Positions 36,582 through 44,936 of a stretch of DNA of 64,000 bases are shown one piece after another. The stretch covers positions 4,030,001 through 4,094,000 of the forward strand of contig NZ_CP107935.1 of assembly GCF_036038375.1 (NCBI RefSeq), given 5' to 3'. Both the position numbers and the translations under genes were made by a program. Numbering within the stretch: position 1 is the first letter of the stretch; each line of letters starts with the position of its first letter. This DNA comes from Streptomyces sp. NBC_00414 (GTDB lineage Bacteria; Actinomycetota; Actinomycetes; Streptomycetales; Streptomycetaceae). Below the pieces are notes generated by a model. That model had not been told where the DNA came from. It worked only from the letters and a program-made list of their open reading frames with translations, and did not search any database.

Positions 36582-36620
36582 GGACGAGGCGTGTTCGGGT
36601 CGGACGGCCAACCGGTCGGG

Positions 36621-37877
36621 TCAGACGGCCGAACCGGCCTTCCACGCCGCCCAGTCCAGGTTCCAGCCGTTGAGGCCGTTGTCCGGGGCGACGGTCTTGT
36701 CACCGGTGTTCCGCACGTCCACGACGTCACCGACGATCGAGTGGCTGTAGAACCAACCGCCCGGGGAGTTCGTGTCGTTGGCGCCCTTGGTGTCCGACAG
36801 GCCCACGCAGCCGTGGCTGGTGTTGACGCTGCCGAAGATGGACTTGGCGCCCCAGTAGTTGCCGTGGATGAAGGTGCCGGAGTTCGACAGCCGCATCGCG
36901 TGCGGGACGTCCTTGATGTCGTACTCGCCCTTGCCGTCGTCGTCCGTGAAGCCGACGGTGGCGCCGTTCATCCGGGTCTCCTTGAACTTCTCGGAGATCA
37001 CCATCTGGCCCTGGTACGTCTTGTTCTCGGGCGAGCCCGCCGAGATCGGGATGGTGCGGATCGTCTTGCCGTTCTGCGTGACCTTCATCGTCTTGGTCTT
37101 GGCGTCGACGATCGAGACCTGGTCGCGGCCGATCTTGAAGGTGACCGTCTTCTGCTGCACGCCGTACACGCCCTCGGCACCCTCCACACCGTCGAGCTTC
37201 AGCTTCAGGGTGACGGTGGAGTTGCCCTTCCAGTACTCCTCGGGGCGGAAGTCCAGGCGGTTGGCGTTGAACCAGTGGCCGACGACATCCTGGCCGCTGG
37301 TGGAGGAGACGGTGATGCCCTTCTGGACGTCCGCCTTGTTCGTGATCGCCTTGTCGAAGTTGATCGAGACCGGCATGCCGACGCCGACGGTGGAACCGTC
37401 CTCGGGCGTGAAGTTGCCGATGAAGCTGTTGGCCGGGGAGACCGTCGTGAACGACGCGTTCTCGTGGGCGGCGCGGCCGTCCGAGTCCTTGGCCGTCGCG
37501 GCGATCTTGTAGGCGGTGGCGCGCTCCAGCTGAGCGCTGGGCTTCCAGGTCTTCTTGTCCGCGGATATCTCGCCCTCGACGGCGGCACCCTCCGCCGTCT
37601 TCATGGTCACATCCGTCAGTGTGCCCTTGGTCACAGTGACCGCGGCCGCGCTGTTGATGGAGGCGTTGTCGGACCCGTCCTTGGGCGTGATCTTGATCTG
37701 GGCCTCGGACGTCTTCTTCGCCGCCGCCTCGTCGACCTTGGACTGCGAGGAGCCGTCACCTTCGTCGTCGCCCTTGGGGTTGTCGCCGCCCCCTCCGCTG
37801 CACGCAGAGAGCATCAGCACCCCGCCGAGCAGTGCGGACGCGACCGTCAGGCCCTTGCGCCGCTTACTGTCCGTCAT
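36621..37877 (-). CDS. lipoprotein L,D-transpeptidase
   Basis: A 418-residue exported enzyme that makes 3-3 cross-links in peptidoglycan. The lipobox LMLSAC places the lipidated cysteine at residue 26. Two Ig-like domains follow (IKITPKDGSDNASINS and FTPEDGSTVGVGMPVSINFD). The YkuD catalytic domain has FIHGNYWGAKSIFGSVNTSH and GCVGLSD with the nucleophile Cys357. This is the LdtMt2-like actinobacterial architecture. ATG 37877 is chosen because GGAGAAG lies 8 nt upstream; ATG 37892 is the alternative. Confidence 0.93.
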   Translation of the reverse strand: MTDSKRRKGLTVASALLGGVLMLSACSGGGGDNPKGDDEGDGSSQSKVDEAAAKKTSEAQIKITPKDGSDNASINSAAAVTVTKGTLTDVTMKTAEGAAVEGEISADKKTWKPSAQLERATAYKIAATAKDSDGRAAHENASFTTVSPANSFIGNFTPEDGSTVGVGMPVSINFDKAITNKADVQKGITVSSTSGQDVVGHWFNANRLDFRPEEYWKGNSTVTLKLKLDGVEGAEGVYGVQQKTVTFKIGRDQVSIVDAKTKTMKVTQNGKTIRTIPISAGSPENKTYQGQMVISEKFKETRMNGATVGFTDDDGKGEYDIKDVPHAMRLSNSGTFIHGNYWGAKSIFGSVNTSHGCVGLSDTKGANDTNSPGGWFYSHSIVGDVVDVRNTGDKTVAPDNGLNGWNLDWAAWKAGSAV

Positions 37878-38102
37878 CACACGCTTCTCCATCGTTGCCG
37901 AATCCCCAAAACACCGAGAGTCCCCGTAACACCAATTAACGCTACGACCGGTTCGTCCCGTTCCACATCCATCACGGGTGTGGGGCATGCCACGTCGATC
38001 CACAGGGATACGCCTGGTGCGGGTGTCGGTCACTGCGCCCCTTGAGACGACAGAACCCCGGGTGGCGGTTGCCGCCCGGGGCCATGAATCTCCCAAGTGG
38101 TG

Positions 38103-38444
38103 TCAGCCGGTCGCTTCTTCCTCGTCCGAGGCGTCATCATCCTCGTCCAGGTCCCAATCCGGCGAATCGGGGTCGTAGTCGACGTGCTCGCTGCTCCACG
38201 AGGCCTGGGCGAGTTCGACCCCGGGCAGGTCCGCGACCAGGTCGAACGGGTCCACGAGGTACGCGAGCGCCTCGGCCGTGTTGTGCGTCACCGTGGTCTC
38301 GGCGTGGGCCCGCTCGTCGGCCGGGATCTCGGAATCCTCGGCCATGCTGCTCAGCGCCGCCTTGGTGAGGGCGCCCTCGTCGTCGACCTCGACGATCAAT
38401 TCGACGTGCAACCGTACAAAACGTGATGTCTCAGGTGTGCTCAT
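38103..38444 (-). CDS. small acidic protein, unknown function
   Basis: A 113-residue protein. The N-terminal FVRLHVELIVEVDDEGALTKAAL looks like a small alpha/beta domain, with AHAETTVTHNTAEALAYLVDPFDLVADLPGVEL in the middle. The C-terminus is extremely acidic (DYDPDSPDWDLDEDDDASDEEE), which could mimic nucleic acid or bind cations. It is divergent from the sortase-anchored gene. I recognise it as a conserved Streptomyces hypothetical only. Confidence 0.75.
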   Translation of the reverse strand: MSTPETSRFVRLHVELIVEVDDEGALTKAALSSMAEDSEIPADERAHAETTVTHNTAEALAYLVDPFDLVADLPGVELAQASWSSEHVDYDPDSPDWDLDEDDDASDEEEATG

Positions 38445-38554
38445 ACGTGGGAGCGTACGGCTCATGGCCACCGTGACTTTCCTGTGACCCGCACCTTTCA
38501 CTAACATCGCCCCACACGGCCAATTCGCCAGCGTCACAAGGGGATCGATATTCC

Positions 38555-38911
38555 GTGTCCGCACGTCGATCGTTGCTGACCGCCACCGCCGCGGGGACCC
38601 TCCTGGGTGCCCTGTGGTTCGTCCCGTCCGCCAACGCGACGGACGACAAGCCGGCGCAGCACAGAACACAGACGACGACCACGACGGTGGTCCGCACCGC
38701 GGCACACACCTCCACGGACACGTCCGGGGAGGCCGCCACAGAGGAAACCGGTACGACCGAGGACACGGCCACCGAGGAGACCCGGACCCGCCTGGCCGAC
38801 ACGGGAAGCTTCGACACGACCCCGTACGTGGCGGGCGGCACGCTGTTCCTGGCCCTGGGGGCCGGGTTCGTCGTCTACTCCGTCCGCAGAGAGCGCATGA
38901 CGGAGTTCTGA
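38555..38911 (+). CDS. small LAxTG sortase-anchored surface protein
   Basis: A 118-residue protein. A signal peptide (MSARRSLLTATAAGTLLGAL, cleavage near ANA-TD at ~28) is followed by a ~55-residue Thr/Glu-rich stalk. The class E sortase signal LADTG then precedes a hydrophobic helix (YVAGGTLFLALGAGFVVYSV) and a basic tail RRER. This is the layout of chaplin-like cell-wall-linked proteins, but the stalk lacks a chaplin domain. The start is GTG. No sortase gene is in the window. Confidence 0.85.
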   Translation: MSARRSLLTATAAGTLLGALWFVPSANATDDKPAQHRTQTTTTTVVRTAAHTSTDTSGEAATEETGTTEDTATEETRTRLADTGSFDTTPYVAGGTLFLALGAGFVVYSVRRERMTEF

Positions 38912-38912
38912 C

Positions 38913-38936
38913 ACGGGGCGCCCGAGGGCGCCCCGT
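38913..38936 (+). terminator. terminator after the LAxTG gene
   Basis: ACGGGGCGCC (38913-38922) and GGCGCCCCGT (38927-38936) form a perfect 10-bp stem with a CGAG tetraloop, directly after the stop codon. Confidence 0.85.
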
Positions 38937-38992
38937 CAGGGACGCGGGGAACCGCGCGACCGGCCACGGCGAACCCGCAGCCGCCGCACGAC
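38937..38992 (+). repeat. degenerate interspersed repeat copy
   Basis: GGGACGCGGGGAACCGCGCG followed by ACCGGCCACGG and AACCCGCAGCCG is a diverged member of the GGGGCGCGGGGAACTGCGC family. It lies immediately behind the terminator of the LAxTG gene and before the helicase stop. Confidence 0.65.
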
Positions 38993-39020
38993 GCTTCCCC
39001 CCGAGCGCCCGGTCGGAGCC

Positions 39021-40646
39021 TCAGGCGGACCTGCGCCCGCCACCCTGCTGCCCACCGCGCGTACGCCCCGCGGCGGCCCCACGTCCACGGGACGCGCCCC
39101 CGGCGCCGGACCCGGTGCGAGCAGCGCCGCCACCGGACCGCGTACCGGAGGACCGGGTACCGGCGGCAGCCGCCCCGCGGCCACCCCCGCCTCCGCCACC
39201 GCCACGCCGTGCACGGGACTTCCCCTGCGACGGCTGGGCGACCGTGGGCTCCGGCACGGGGATGACGACCGGGACCCCGGACGGCTCGCGCGCGCCGGTG
39301 ATCCGTACGAGTTCCTCGTCGCTGGACCTGACGCGGGCCGTGTGCGGGCTGATCCCCGCGTTGGCCATCAGCTGGGTCATGTCCCGCTTCTGCTCCGGCA
39401 GGACCAGCGTGACGACGCTGCCGGACTCTCCCGCCCGGGCCGTACGGCCGCCGCGGTGCAGGTAGTCCTTGTGGTCGGTCGGCGGGTCGACGTTCACGAC
39501 GAGGTCGAGGTCGTCGACGTGGATCCCGCGCGCCGCCACGTTGGTCGCGACGAGTGCGGTCACCAGACCGGTCTTGAACTGGTCGAGCGTGCGGGTGCGC
39601 TGCGGCTGGGAACGCCCGCCGTGCAGCGCGGAGGCCCGTACGCCGCTCGCGAGCAGCCGCTTGGTGAAGCGGTCCGCCGAGCGCTTGGTGTCGACGAAGA
39701 GGAGCACGCGCCCGTCACGGGCGGCGATCCGCATCGCGACGGCCTTCTTGTCCGTCTCGTCGGCGACGTGCAGCACGTGGTGCTCCATCGTCGTCACCGC
39801 GCCGGCCGAGGGGTCGACGGAGTGCACGACGGGGTCCGTGAGGTACATCCGCACGAGCTTGTCGATGTTCTTGTCCAGCGTCGCCGAGAACAGCATGCGC
39901 TGGCCGTCCGGCTCGACCTGGTTGAGGAGCGCCGTCACCTGGGGCATGAACCCCATGTCGGCCATCTGGTCGGCCTCGTCGAGGACGGTGATGCTCACCT
40001 GCGCGAGGGTGCAGTCGCCCCGGTCTATCAGGTCCTTGAGACGTCCCGGCGTGGCGACGAGCACCTCGGCACCGCGCCGCAGCAGAGCGGACTGCTTACC
40101 GATGGAGAGCCCGCCGACGACCGTCGCGAGCCTCAGGTTCACGGCCGTGGCGTACGGCGTGAGTGCGTCGGTGACCTGCTGCGCGAGTTCACGCGTGGGC
40201 ACCAGGACGAGCGCGAGCGGCGCCTTGGGCTCGGCGCGCCGGCCGGCCGTGCGGGCGAGCAGCGCGAGGCCGAAGGCGAGGGTCTTGCCCGAGCCGGTGC
40301 GGCCCCGGCCGAGGATGTCGCGTCCGGCGAGGGAGTTGGGCAGCGTCGCGCCCTGGATCGGGAAGGGGTCGGTGACACCCTGGGCGCTGAGCGTCTTGCC
40401 GAGCGCGGCCGGCATGTCCAGCGCGTCGAAGGACTCGACGGAGGGCAGTGCGGGCGTGAGCGTCTGCGGCAGGGTGAACTCGCGCGGCGGGGCGACCTGC
40501 GCGATCGGCTTCTTGCGTACGTTTCTGCCGCCGCCGTTCGCGGTGGCCGCCTGGCCTCCGCCACGTGTGCCACGAGAGCCGCGAGAACCCCGGGAATTCG
40601 CCGGTCGCCCGCCGGTGGGTCGTTCAGGACGTTCGGATCGAGTCAT
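39021..40646 (-). CDS. DEAD-box RNA helicase
   Basis: A 541-residue helicase that unwinds structured RNA with ATP. The Q motif is PIQ, Walker A is GRTGSGKT, then come PTRELAQQV, TPGRL, VLDEAD, SAT and, in domain 2, ATNVAARGIHVDDL and HRGGRTAR. Both ends are low-complexity RNA-binding tails: RGSRGSRGTRGGGQ at the N-terminus, and a long Gly/Arg/Ala tail (~480-541). It lies just downstream of a cold-shock gene on the same strand, with two GAAA hairpins in its leader, which suggests a cold-shock role as for CsdA/RhlE-type helicases. Confidence 0.94.
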   Translation of the reverse strand: MTRSERPERPTGGRPANSRGSRGSRGTRGGGQAATANGGGRNVRKKPIAQVAPPREFTLPQTLTPALPSVESFDALDMPAALGKTLSAQGVTDPFPIQGATLPNSLAGRDILGRGRTGSGKTLAFGLALLARTAGRRAEPKAPLALVLVPTRELAQQVTDALTPYATAVNLRLATVVGGLSIGKQSALLRRGAEVLVATPGRLKDLIDRGDCTLAQVSITVLDEADQMADMGFMPQVTALLNQVEPDGQRMLFSATLDKNIDKLVRMYLTDPVVHSVDPSAGAVTTMEHHVLHVADETDKKAVAMRIAARDGRVLLFVDTKRSADRFTKRLLASGVRASALHGGRSQPQRTRTLDQFKTGLVTALVATNVAARGIHVDDLDLVVNVDPPTDHKDYLHRGGRTARAGESGSVVTLVLPEQKRDMTQLMANAGISPHTARVRSSDEELVRITGAREPSGVPVVIPVPEPTVAQPSQGKSRARRGGGGGGGGRGAAAAGTRSSGTRSGGGAARTGSGAGGASRGRGAAAGRTRGGQQGGGRRSA

Positions 40647-40674
40647 GCTGGATCTGGAATTCCTTCCTGGGCCG

Positions 40675-40710
40675 CACGGTTTCCCGTGCTTTCACGGTTT
40701 CCCGTGCTCT
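40675..40710 (-). promoter_or_regulatory. two identical GAAA-tetraloop hairpins in the helicase leader
   Basis: On the transcribed (minus) strand, CACGGGAAACCGTG occurs twice, 18 bp apart. Each folds as a 5-bp stem CACGG/CCGTG capped by a GAAA tetraloop. They lie 29-64 nt before the helicase ATG and just after the cold-shock gene terminator. Confidence 0.75.
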
Positions 40711-40729
40711 GGGACACACGGACAGCACA

Positions 40730-40765
40730 AGCCGGGGCCCGCACCCGAAGGTGCGGACCCCGGCT
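40730..40765 (-). terminator. terminator between the cold-shock and helicase genes
   Basis: The arms at 40730-40745 and 40750-40765 (AGCCGGGG...GCACC / GGTGC...CCCCGGCT) pair over 16 bp with one mismatch and a 4-nt loop, 21 nt after the cold-shock stop. Read-through would carry transcription into the helicase gene. Confidence 0.8.
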
Positions 40766-40786
40766 CGCGTGATGCGCGTCCCGGAA

Positions 40787-40990
40787 TTAGGCGGGAACGA
40801 TGTTCTCCGCCTGCGGGCCCTTCTGGCCCTGCGTGACGTCGAAGGAGACCTTCTGGCCCTCCTGCAGCTCACGGAAGCCAGAGGTGGCGATGTTGGAGTA
40901 GTGGGCGAAGACGTCGGCGCCGCCGCCGTCCTGCTCGATGAAGCCGAAGCCCTTTTCGCTGTTGAACCACTTCACGGTGCCAGTAGCCAT
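40787..40990 (-). CDS. cold-shock domain protein (CspA family)
   Basis: A 67-residue single-domain OB-fold RNA chaperone. RNP1 is KGFGFIEQD and RNP2 is VFAHYSNI. It begins MATGTVKWFNSEKGFGFI and ends GPQAENIVPA, as in the Streptomyces SC7.0/CspA group. The ATG follows AAGGAG at 7 nt. The leader is long (~115 nt from a TAGGGT -10) and contains a hairpin plus U-run, typical of cold-shock mRNAs. Its product is probably abundant at all temperatures. Confidence 0.96.
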   Translation of the reverse strand: MATGTVKWFNSEKGFGFIEQDGGGADVFAHYSNIATSGFRELQEGQKVSFDVTQGQKGPQAENIVPA

Positions 40991-41047
40991 GTCATTTCTC
41001 CTTGGATAGGTGTGGCTCCCATCCGGAAATGACCGGAAAAACAAAAC

Positions 41048-41075
41048 GCGCCTGAGAGAGAATCCTTTCAGGCGC
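41048..41075 (-). promoter_or_regulatory. hairpin plus U-tract in the cold-shock leader (attenuator or upstream terminator)
   Basis: On the minus strand, GCGCCTGA and TCAGGCGC pair around a 12-nt loop and are followed at once by GTTTTGTTTTT, a true intrinsic-terminator signature that is rare in such GC-rich DNA. It lies 58-85 nt before the cold-shock ATG and downstream of a TAGGGT -10-like box (41111-41116). It would therefore be inside the cold-shock transcript, and also downstream of hutH. Confidence 0.7.
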
Positions 41076-41203
41076 ACAAGTTAATGGGTACCAAAAACGT
41101 TTCGCTATGAACCCTAGCACACGAAGCGGCGGGGCTGTCGTGGCCGACACGGCACACGCCTGCCCCGCCCGCTCGGACCGGATTTCCGCCGTCCGCCGGA
41201 CCC

Positions 41204-42748
41204 TCAGGCCAGCGGGCCCGTCACCGGTTCGACCGCCGCGACCAGGTGGCCGCCACGCACGAAGGCGTCCGCCGCGGCCAGGTCCGGGGCAAGGAAACGA
41301 TCCGGCCCGGGGCCCGCCACTCCGGCGGCCCGGACGGCCGTGACGGCGGCCCGCGAGGCCGGCGCCGGGGTGAGTCCGGCACGCAGCTCCACGGCGCGTG
41401 TGGCGGCGTACAGCTCGATGGCGATGATCCGGGTCAGGTTGTCGACGGCCGTGCGGAGCTTGCGGGCGGCCGACCAGCCCATCGAGACGTGGTCCTCCTG
41501 CATCGCGGAGGACGGGATGGAGTCCGCGGAGGCCGGTACGGCGAGCCGCTTCATCTCGCTGACCAGGGCGGCCTGCGTGTACTGGGCGATCATCAGGCCG
41601 GAGTCGACGCCCGCGTCGTCCGCGAGGAAGGGCGGCAGGCCGTGCGAGCGGTTCTTGTCGAGGAGCCGGTCCGTGCGGCGCTCGGCGATGGAGCCGAGGT
41701 CGGCCGCGGCGATGGCGAGGAAGTCCAGCACGTACGCGACGGGCGCCCCGTGGAAGTTGCCGTTCGACTCGACGCGTCCGTCGGGCAGGACGACCGGGTT
41801 GTCGACGGCGGAGGCCAGTTCGCGCTCGGCGACCAGCCGGGCATGGCTCATGGTGTCGCGTCCGGCGCCGGCCACCTGCGGGGCACAGCGCACCGAGTAC
41901 GCGTCCTGCACCCTCGGCGCGTCGTCCTGGTGATGGCCGGTCAGCTCCGAACCCTTCAGCACGGCCAGCATGTTGGCGGCGCTGACGCTCTGGCCGGGGT
42001 GCGGCCGGATGGCGTGCAGTTCGGGCGCGAGGACCTTGTCGGTCCCGAGGAGCGCCTCCAGGCTGAGGGCGGCGGTGATGTCGGCGGACTTGTAGAGGTT
42101 GTCGAGGTCGGCGAGGGCCATGATCAGCATGCCGAGCATGCCGTCGGTGCCGTTGAGGAGGGCCAGGCCCTCCTTCTCGCGCAGCTCGACGGGCTCGATG
42201 CCGTGCTCGGCGAGCAGTTCACCGGCCGGGCGGACCTCGCCGTCCGGGCCCTCGGCGTCCCCCTCGCCCATCAACGTCAGGGCGCAGTGGGAGAGCGGCG
42301 CGAGGTCGCCGGAGCAGCCGAGCGAGCCGAACTCGTGGACGACCGGGGTGATTCCGGCGTTGAGGATGTCGGCCATGGTCTGCGCGACGGACGGGCGTAC
42401 GCCGGTGCGGCCGGAGCAGACGGTCTTGAGCCGCAGGAACATCAGGGCCCTCACGACCTCGCGTTCGACGCGCGGCCCCATCCCGGCGGCGTGCGAGCGC
42501 ACGATGTTGCGCTGCAACTGGGCCCGCAGCTCCGGGCTGATGTGCCGGGACGCGAGGGCTCCGAAGCCGGTGGAGACCCCGTACACCGGCTCCGGCTTGG
42601 CCGCCAGCGCCTCCACGATCTCGCGGGCCGCGGCGAGCGCCGCCACCGCCTCGCCGGAAAGCTCGACCCGGGCGCCGCCGCGCGCCACGGCCAGCACGTC
42701 GGACGCGGTGACCCCGCTCGTCCCCACCACCACAGAGTGCATATCCAT
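41204..42748 (-). CDS. hutH: histidine ammonia-lyase
   Basis: A 514-residue enzyme that deaminates L-histidine to urocanate, the first step of histidine use. It carries an autocatalytic MIO cofactor formed from three residues. Here the site reads GSLGCSGDLAPLSH, that is Cys145-Ser146-Gly147 in place of the usual Ala-Ser-Gly. Other lyase motifs are YGVSTGFGALA, QRNIVRSHAAGMG, NGTDGMLGM, and QEDHVSMGWSAARKL near the C-terminus. ATG 42748 starts the conserved region. No other hut genes adjoin, as is usual in Streptomyces. Confidence 0.93.
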   Translation of the reverse strand: MDMHSVVVGTSGVTASDVLAVARGGARVELSGEAVAALAAAREIVEALAAKPEPVYGVSTGFGALASRHISPELRAQLQRNIVRSHAAGMGPRVEREVVRALMFLRLKTVCSGRTGVRPSVAQTMADILNAGITPVVHEFGSLGCSGDLAPLSHCALTLMGEGDAEGPDGEVRPAGELLAEHGIEPVELREKEGLALLNGTDGMLGMLIMALADLDNLYKSADITAALSLEALLGTDKVLAPELHAIRPHPGQSVSAANMLAVLKGSELTGHHQDDAPRVQDAYSVRCAPQVAGAGRDTMSHARLVAERELASAVDNPVVLPDGRVESNGNFHGAPVAYVLDFLAIAAADLGSIAERRTDRLLDKNRSHGLPPFLADDAGVDSGLMIAQYTQAALVSEMKRLAVPASADSIPSSAMQEDHVSMGWSAARKLRTAVDNLTRIIAIELYAATRAVELRAGLTPAPASRAAVTAVRAAGVAGPGPDRFLAPDLAAADAFVRGGHLVAAVEPVTGPLA

Positions 42749-42841
42749 ATTCAGGAGCGTACGCAGTGAATGCGATGGTGTCACTAGTGGGTACGGGGTT
42801 GGGTCCTTACATCTCGGTCACACCGAGGCCTCCCGCCCGGT

Positions 42842-43984
42842 CTACCGGCGACCGCGGAACCTCCGGCGTTCGGCCGCCGCGGGCGGGGGCGCGTCGGCGA
42901 GGCGTACGACGGGGTCGTCGGGGCCCTCACGGCCGGCGACCACGGGCTTCGTGGCGCGTACGGCCTTGGCGCGGTACTGGGCCGCGTCGGCGAGGCGGAA
43001 CAGGCGGCGGGCCGAGCGGACGGGCCCGAGCGGATCCCCGGTCGAGGCGATCCCGCAGGCGACCCCCTCGCCCAGCTCCAGCTCACCGGCGCGGCGGCAC
43101 AGCTCGTCGGCGACACGGACCACCTCGTCGGCGGCGGGGCCCACCGCGAGCAGACAGAACTCGTCGCCGCCGAGGCGGGCCGCGAGCGTGCCGGGGAGCA
43201 TCGCGCCGCACAGGGACAGCACCGACCCGAAGCGCTCCAGGAGCCGGTCACCGACCGCGTGCCCCCGGGTGTCGTTGACCCGCTTGAGCCCGTTCAGATC
43301 ACACACCACAAGGCTCACGACCACGCCCCGGGCGCGGTGGCACTCGATGGCCTCGTCCAGCCGCATGTCCACGGCCCGGCGGTTGGCGAGACCGGTGAGC
43401 GCGTCGGTGAAGGCGAGCCGCCGCGCCTCCTCCAGCCGTTCGGTCTGCGCGATCCCGGCGGCGACCACGGAGGCGAGGACGGTCGCGAAGTCGGCGTCGG
43501 CACGGTCGAAGACGAGCGCGCCGGCCGGCCGGGCGACATACAACTCGCCCCAGGCGCGCCCGTGCAGCACGATCGGCGCGACGACGCAGCACCCGCGCCC
43601 GCGCCGCCTGAGCGCGGCGACTCTCTGATGGCAGTACTCGGCGCGCCCCGCGGCCGGGCCGTCCGCCGTCTCGACCCAGGCGTTGGGCTCGCCGCCGCCC
43701 ACCCAGCGCTCGTGCAGGAACTCGGTGATCTCGGGGAACTGATGCACGGGGTACGCCTCCCGCTCCGGGAACTCCTCCTCGTCCGGGGCCCGCTCCCCGG
43801 TGTTCACCAGGACACGCAGCCGCCCCAGCTGCCGTTCCCACACGGACAGCGCGGCGAAGCTTCCGCCCAGCGCCCGGCGGGCCCCGTCCGCCGCCGCGCG
43901 CCACGACTCCCGCGGGGCCTGCGCGGCGGCCATGCCCTGCGCCAGCGCCACCACGGCCCTCAGTCGCACATCGTCACCACCCAT
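42842..43984 (-). CDS. GAF-GGDEF diguanylate cyclase
   Basis: A 380-residue protein. Residues ~10-175 look like a GAF sensor (AALSVWERQLGRLRVLVNTG and VVAPIVLHGRAWGELYVARP). The GGDEF domain (~190-345) has FTDALTGLANRR, LVVCDLNGLKRVNDTRGHAVGD and an intact RLGGDEFCLL, so it should make c-di-GMP. No RxxD inhibitory site precedes GGDEF. No membrane segment is seen, so it is cytosolic. c-di-GMP controls development through BldD in this genus. It is divergent from the enoyl-CoA hydratase gene. Confidence 0.9.
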   Translation of the reverse strand: MGGDDVRLRAVVALAQGMAAAQAPRESWRAAADGARRALGGSFAALSVWERQLGRLRVLVNTGERAPDEEEFPEREAYPVHQFPEITEFLHERWVGGGEPNAWVETADGPAAGRAEYCHQRVAALRRRGRGCCVVAPIVLHGRAWGELYVARPAGALVFDRADADFATVLASVVAAGIAQTERLEEARRLAFTDALTGLANRRAVDMRLDEAIECHRARGVVVSLVVCDLNGLKRVNDTRGHAVGDRLLERFGSVLSLCGAMLPGTLAARLGGDEFCLLAVGPAADEVVRVADELCRRAGELELGEGVACGIASTGDPLGPVRSARRLFRLADAAQYRAKAVRATKPVVAGREGPDDPVVRLADAPPPAAAERRRFRGRR

Positions 43985-44080
43985 TACCCTAGGTTAGGTA
44001 GGTTTGCCCGACTTTGAGATGTTGACGCGGCGAACAGGGGTTTCCCCGCGGGCGGCCGACTGGAATGATCGGCCCCGGAA

Positions 44081-44096
44081 GTTAACCCACGTTAAC
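44081..44096. promoter_or_regulatory. paired GTTAAC palindromes before the enoyl-CoA hydratase gene
   Basis: GTTAAC-CCAC-GTTAAC, two AT-rich palindromes in GC-rich DNA, ends 12 bp before the ATG and abuts the ribosome site. It could be a repressor operator shared with the divergent GGDEF gene. Confidence 0.45.
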
Positions 44097-44108
44097 CGGG
44101 AGGGCGAC

Positions 44109-44936
44109 ATGACGGAGCAGGCCGACCACGCCGACCAGGACTCGACACGACGGTTCGGGGAGTACGTGGCCGTGCGGCGCCACGCCTCGTACGTCGCGGA
44201 GCTCTCCCTGGACCGGCCCAAGGCCATGAACGCCGTGTCCTCCGAGATGGCCCGCTCCATCGCCGCGGCCTGCGAGGCGCTGGCCGCCGACCGGGACGTA
44301 CGCGCGGTGGTGCTGACCTCGACCCACGAGCGGGCCTTCTGCGTCGGCGCCGACCTCAAGGAGCGCAACTCCCTCACGGACGCCGAGCTGGTCCGTCAGC
44401 GGCCGGTCGCGCGGGCCGCGTACACCGGGGTGCTGGAGCTCCCGATGCCCACCGTGGCCGCCGTGCACGGCTTCGCCCTGGGCGGCGGCTTCGAACTGGC
44501 CCTGGCCTGCGACCTGATCGTGGCGGACGGCACGGCCGTGGTGGGCCTGCCCGAGGTGTCGGTCGGCGTCATCCCGGGCGGCGGCGGTACGCAGCTGCTG
44601 CCGCGCCGGGTGGGTGCGGCGCGGGCCGCCGAGCTGATCTTCTCGGCGCGGCGGGTGGAGGCCGGGGAGGCGCGTCGGCTGGGGCTGATCGACAGTCTGG
44701 TCGGGGACGGGGAGGATCGGGCGGAGGCGTTGGCGCTGGCCGCGCGTATTGCCGGGAACTCGCCTGTGGGGCTTCGGGCCGCCAAGCGGGCGTTGCGGTT
44801 GGGGCACGGTCTTGACCTCCGTGCGGGTCTTGAGATCGAGGACGCCGCGTGGCGGTCGGTCGCGTTCTCCGGGGACCGGGCGGAGGGGGTGGCGGCCTTC
44901 AACGAGAAGCGACGCCCGGAGTGGCCCGGGGAGTAG
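44109..44936 (+). CDS. enoyl-CoA hydratase/isomerase family protein
   Basis: A 275-residue crotonase-fold enzyme of fatty or amino acid beta-oxidation. The oxyanion-hole strand is RAFCVGADLKER and the second is HGFALGGGFELALACDLIVA. The catalytic Glu candidates lie in GLPEVSVGVIPGGGGTQLLPR, as in true hydratases. The ATG at 44109 follows GGGAGGG; the in-frame extension upstream is promoter sequence. The exact acyl-CoA is not predictable. Confidence 0.92.
   Translation: MTEQADHADQDSTRRFGEYVAVRRHASYVAELSLDRPKAMNAVSSEMARSIAAACEALAADRDVRAVVLTSTHERAFCVGADLKERNSLTDAELVRQRPVARAAYTGVLELPMPTVAAVHGFALGGGFELALACDLIVADGTAVVGLPEVSVGVIPGGGGTQLLPRRVGAARAAELIFSARRVEAGEARRLGLIDSLVGDGEDRAEALALAARIAGNSPVGLRAAKRALRLGHGLDLRAGLEIEDAAWRSVAFSGDRAEGVAAFNEKRRPEWPGE

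Noticed and set aside
43985..44015. Iron-regulator (DmdR/IdeR) box near CTAGGTTAGGTAGGTTTG
   Set aside because: Only a half-site-like match without the inverted second half, and neither neighbour is an iron gene.
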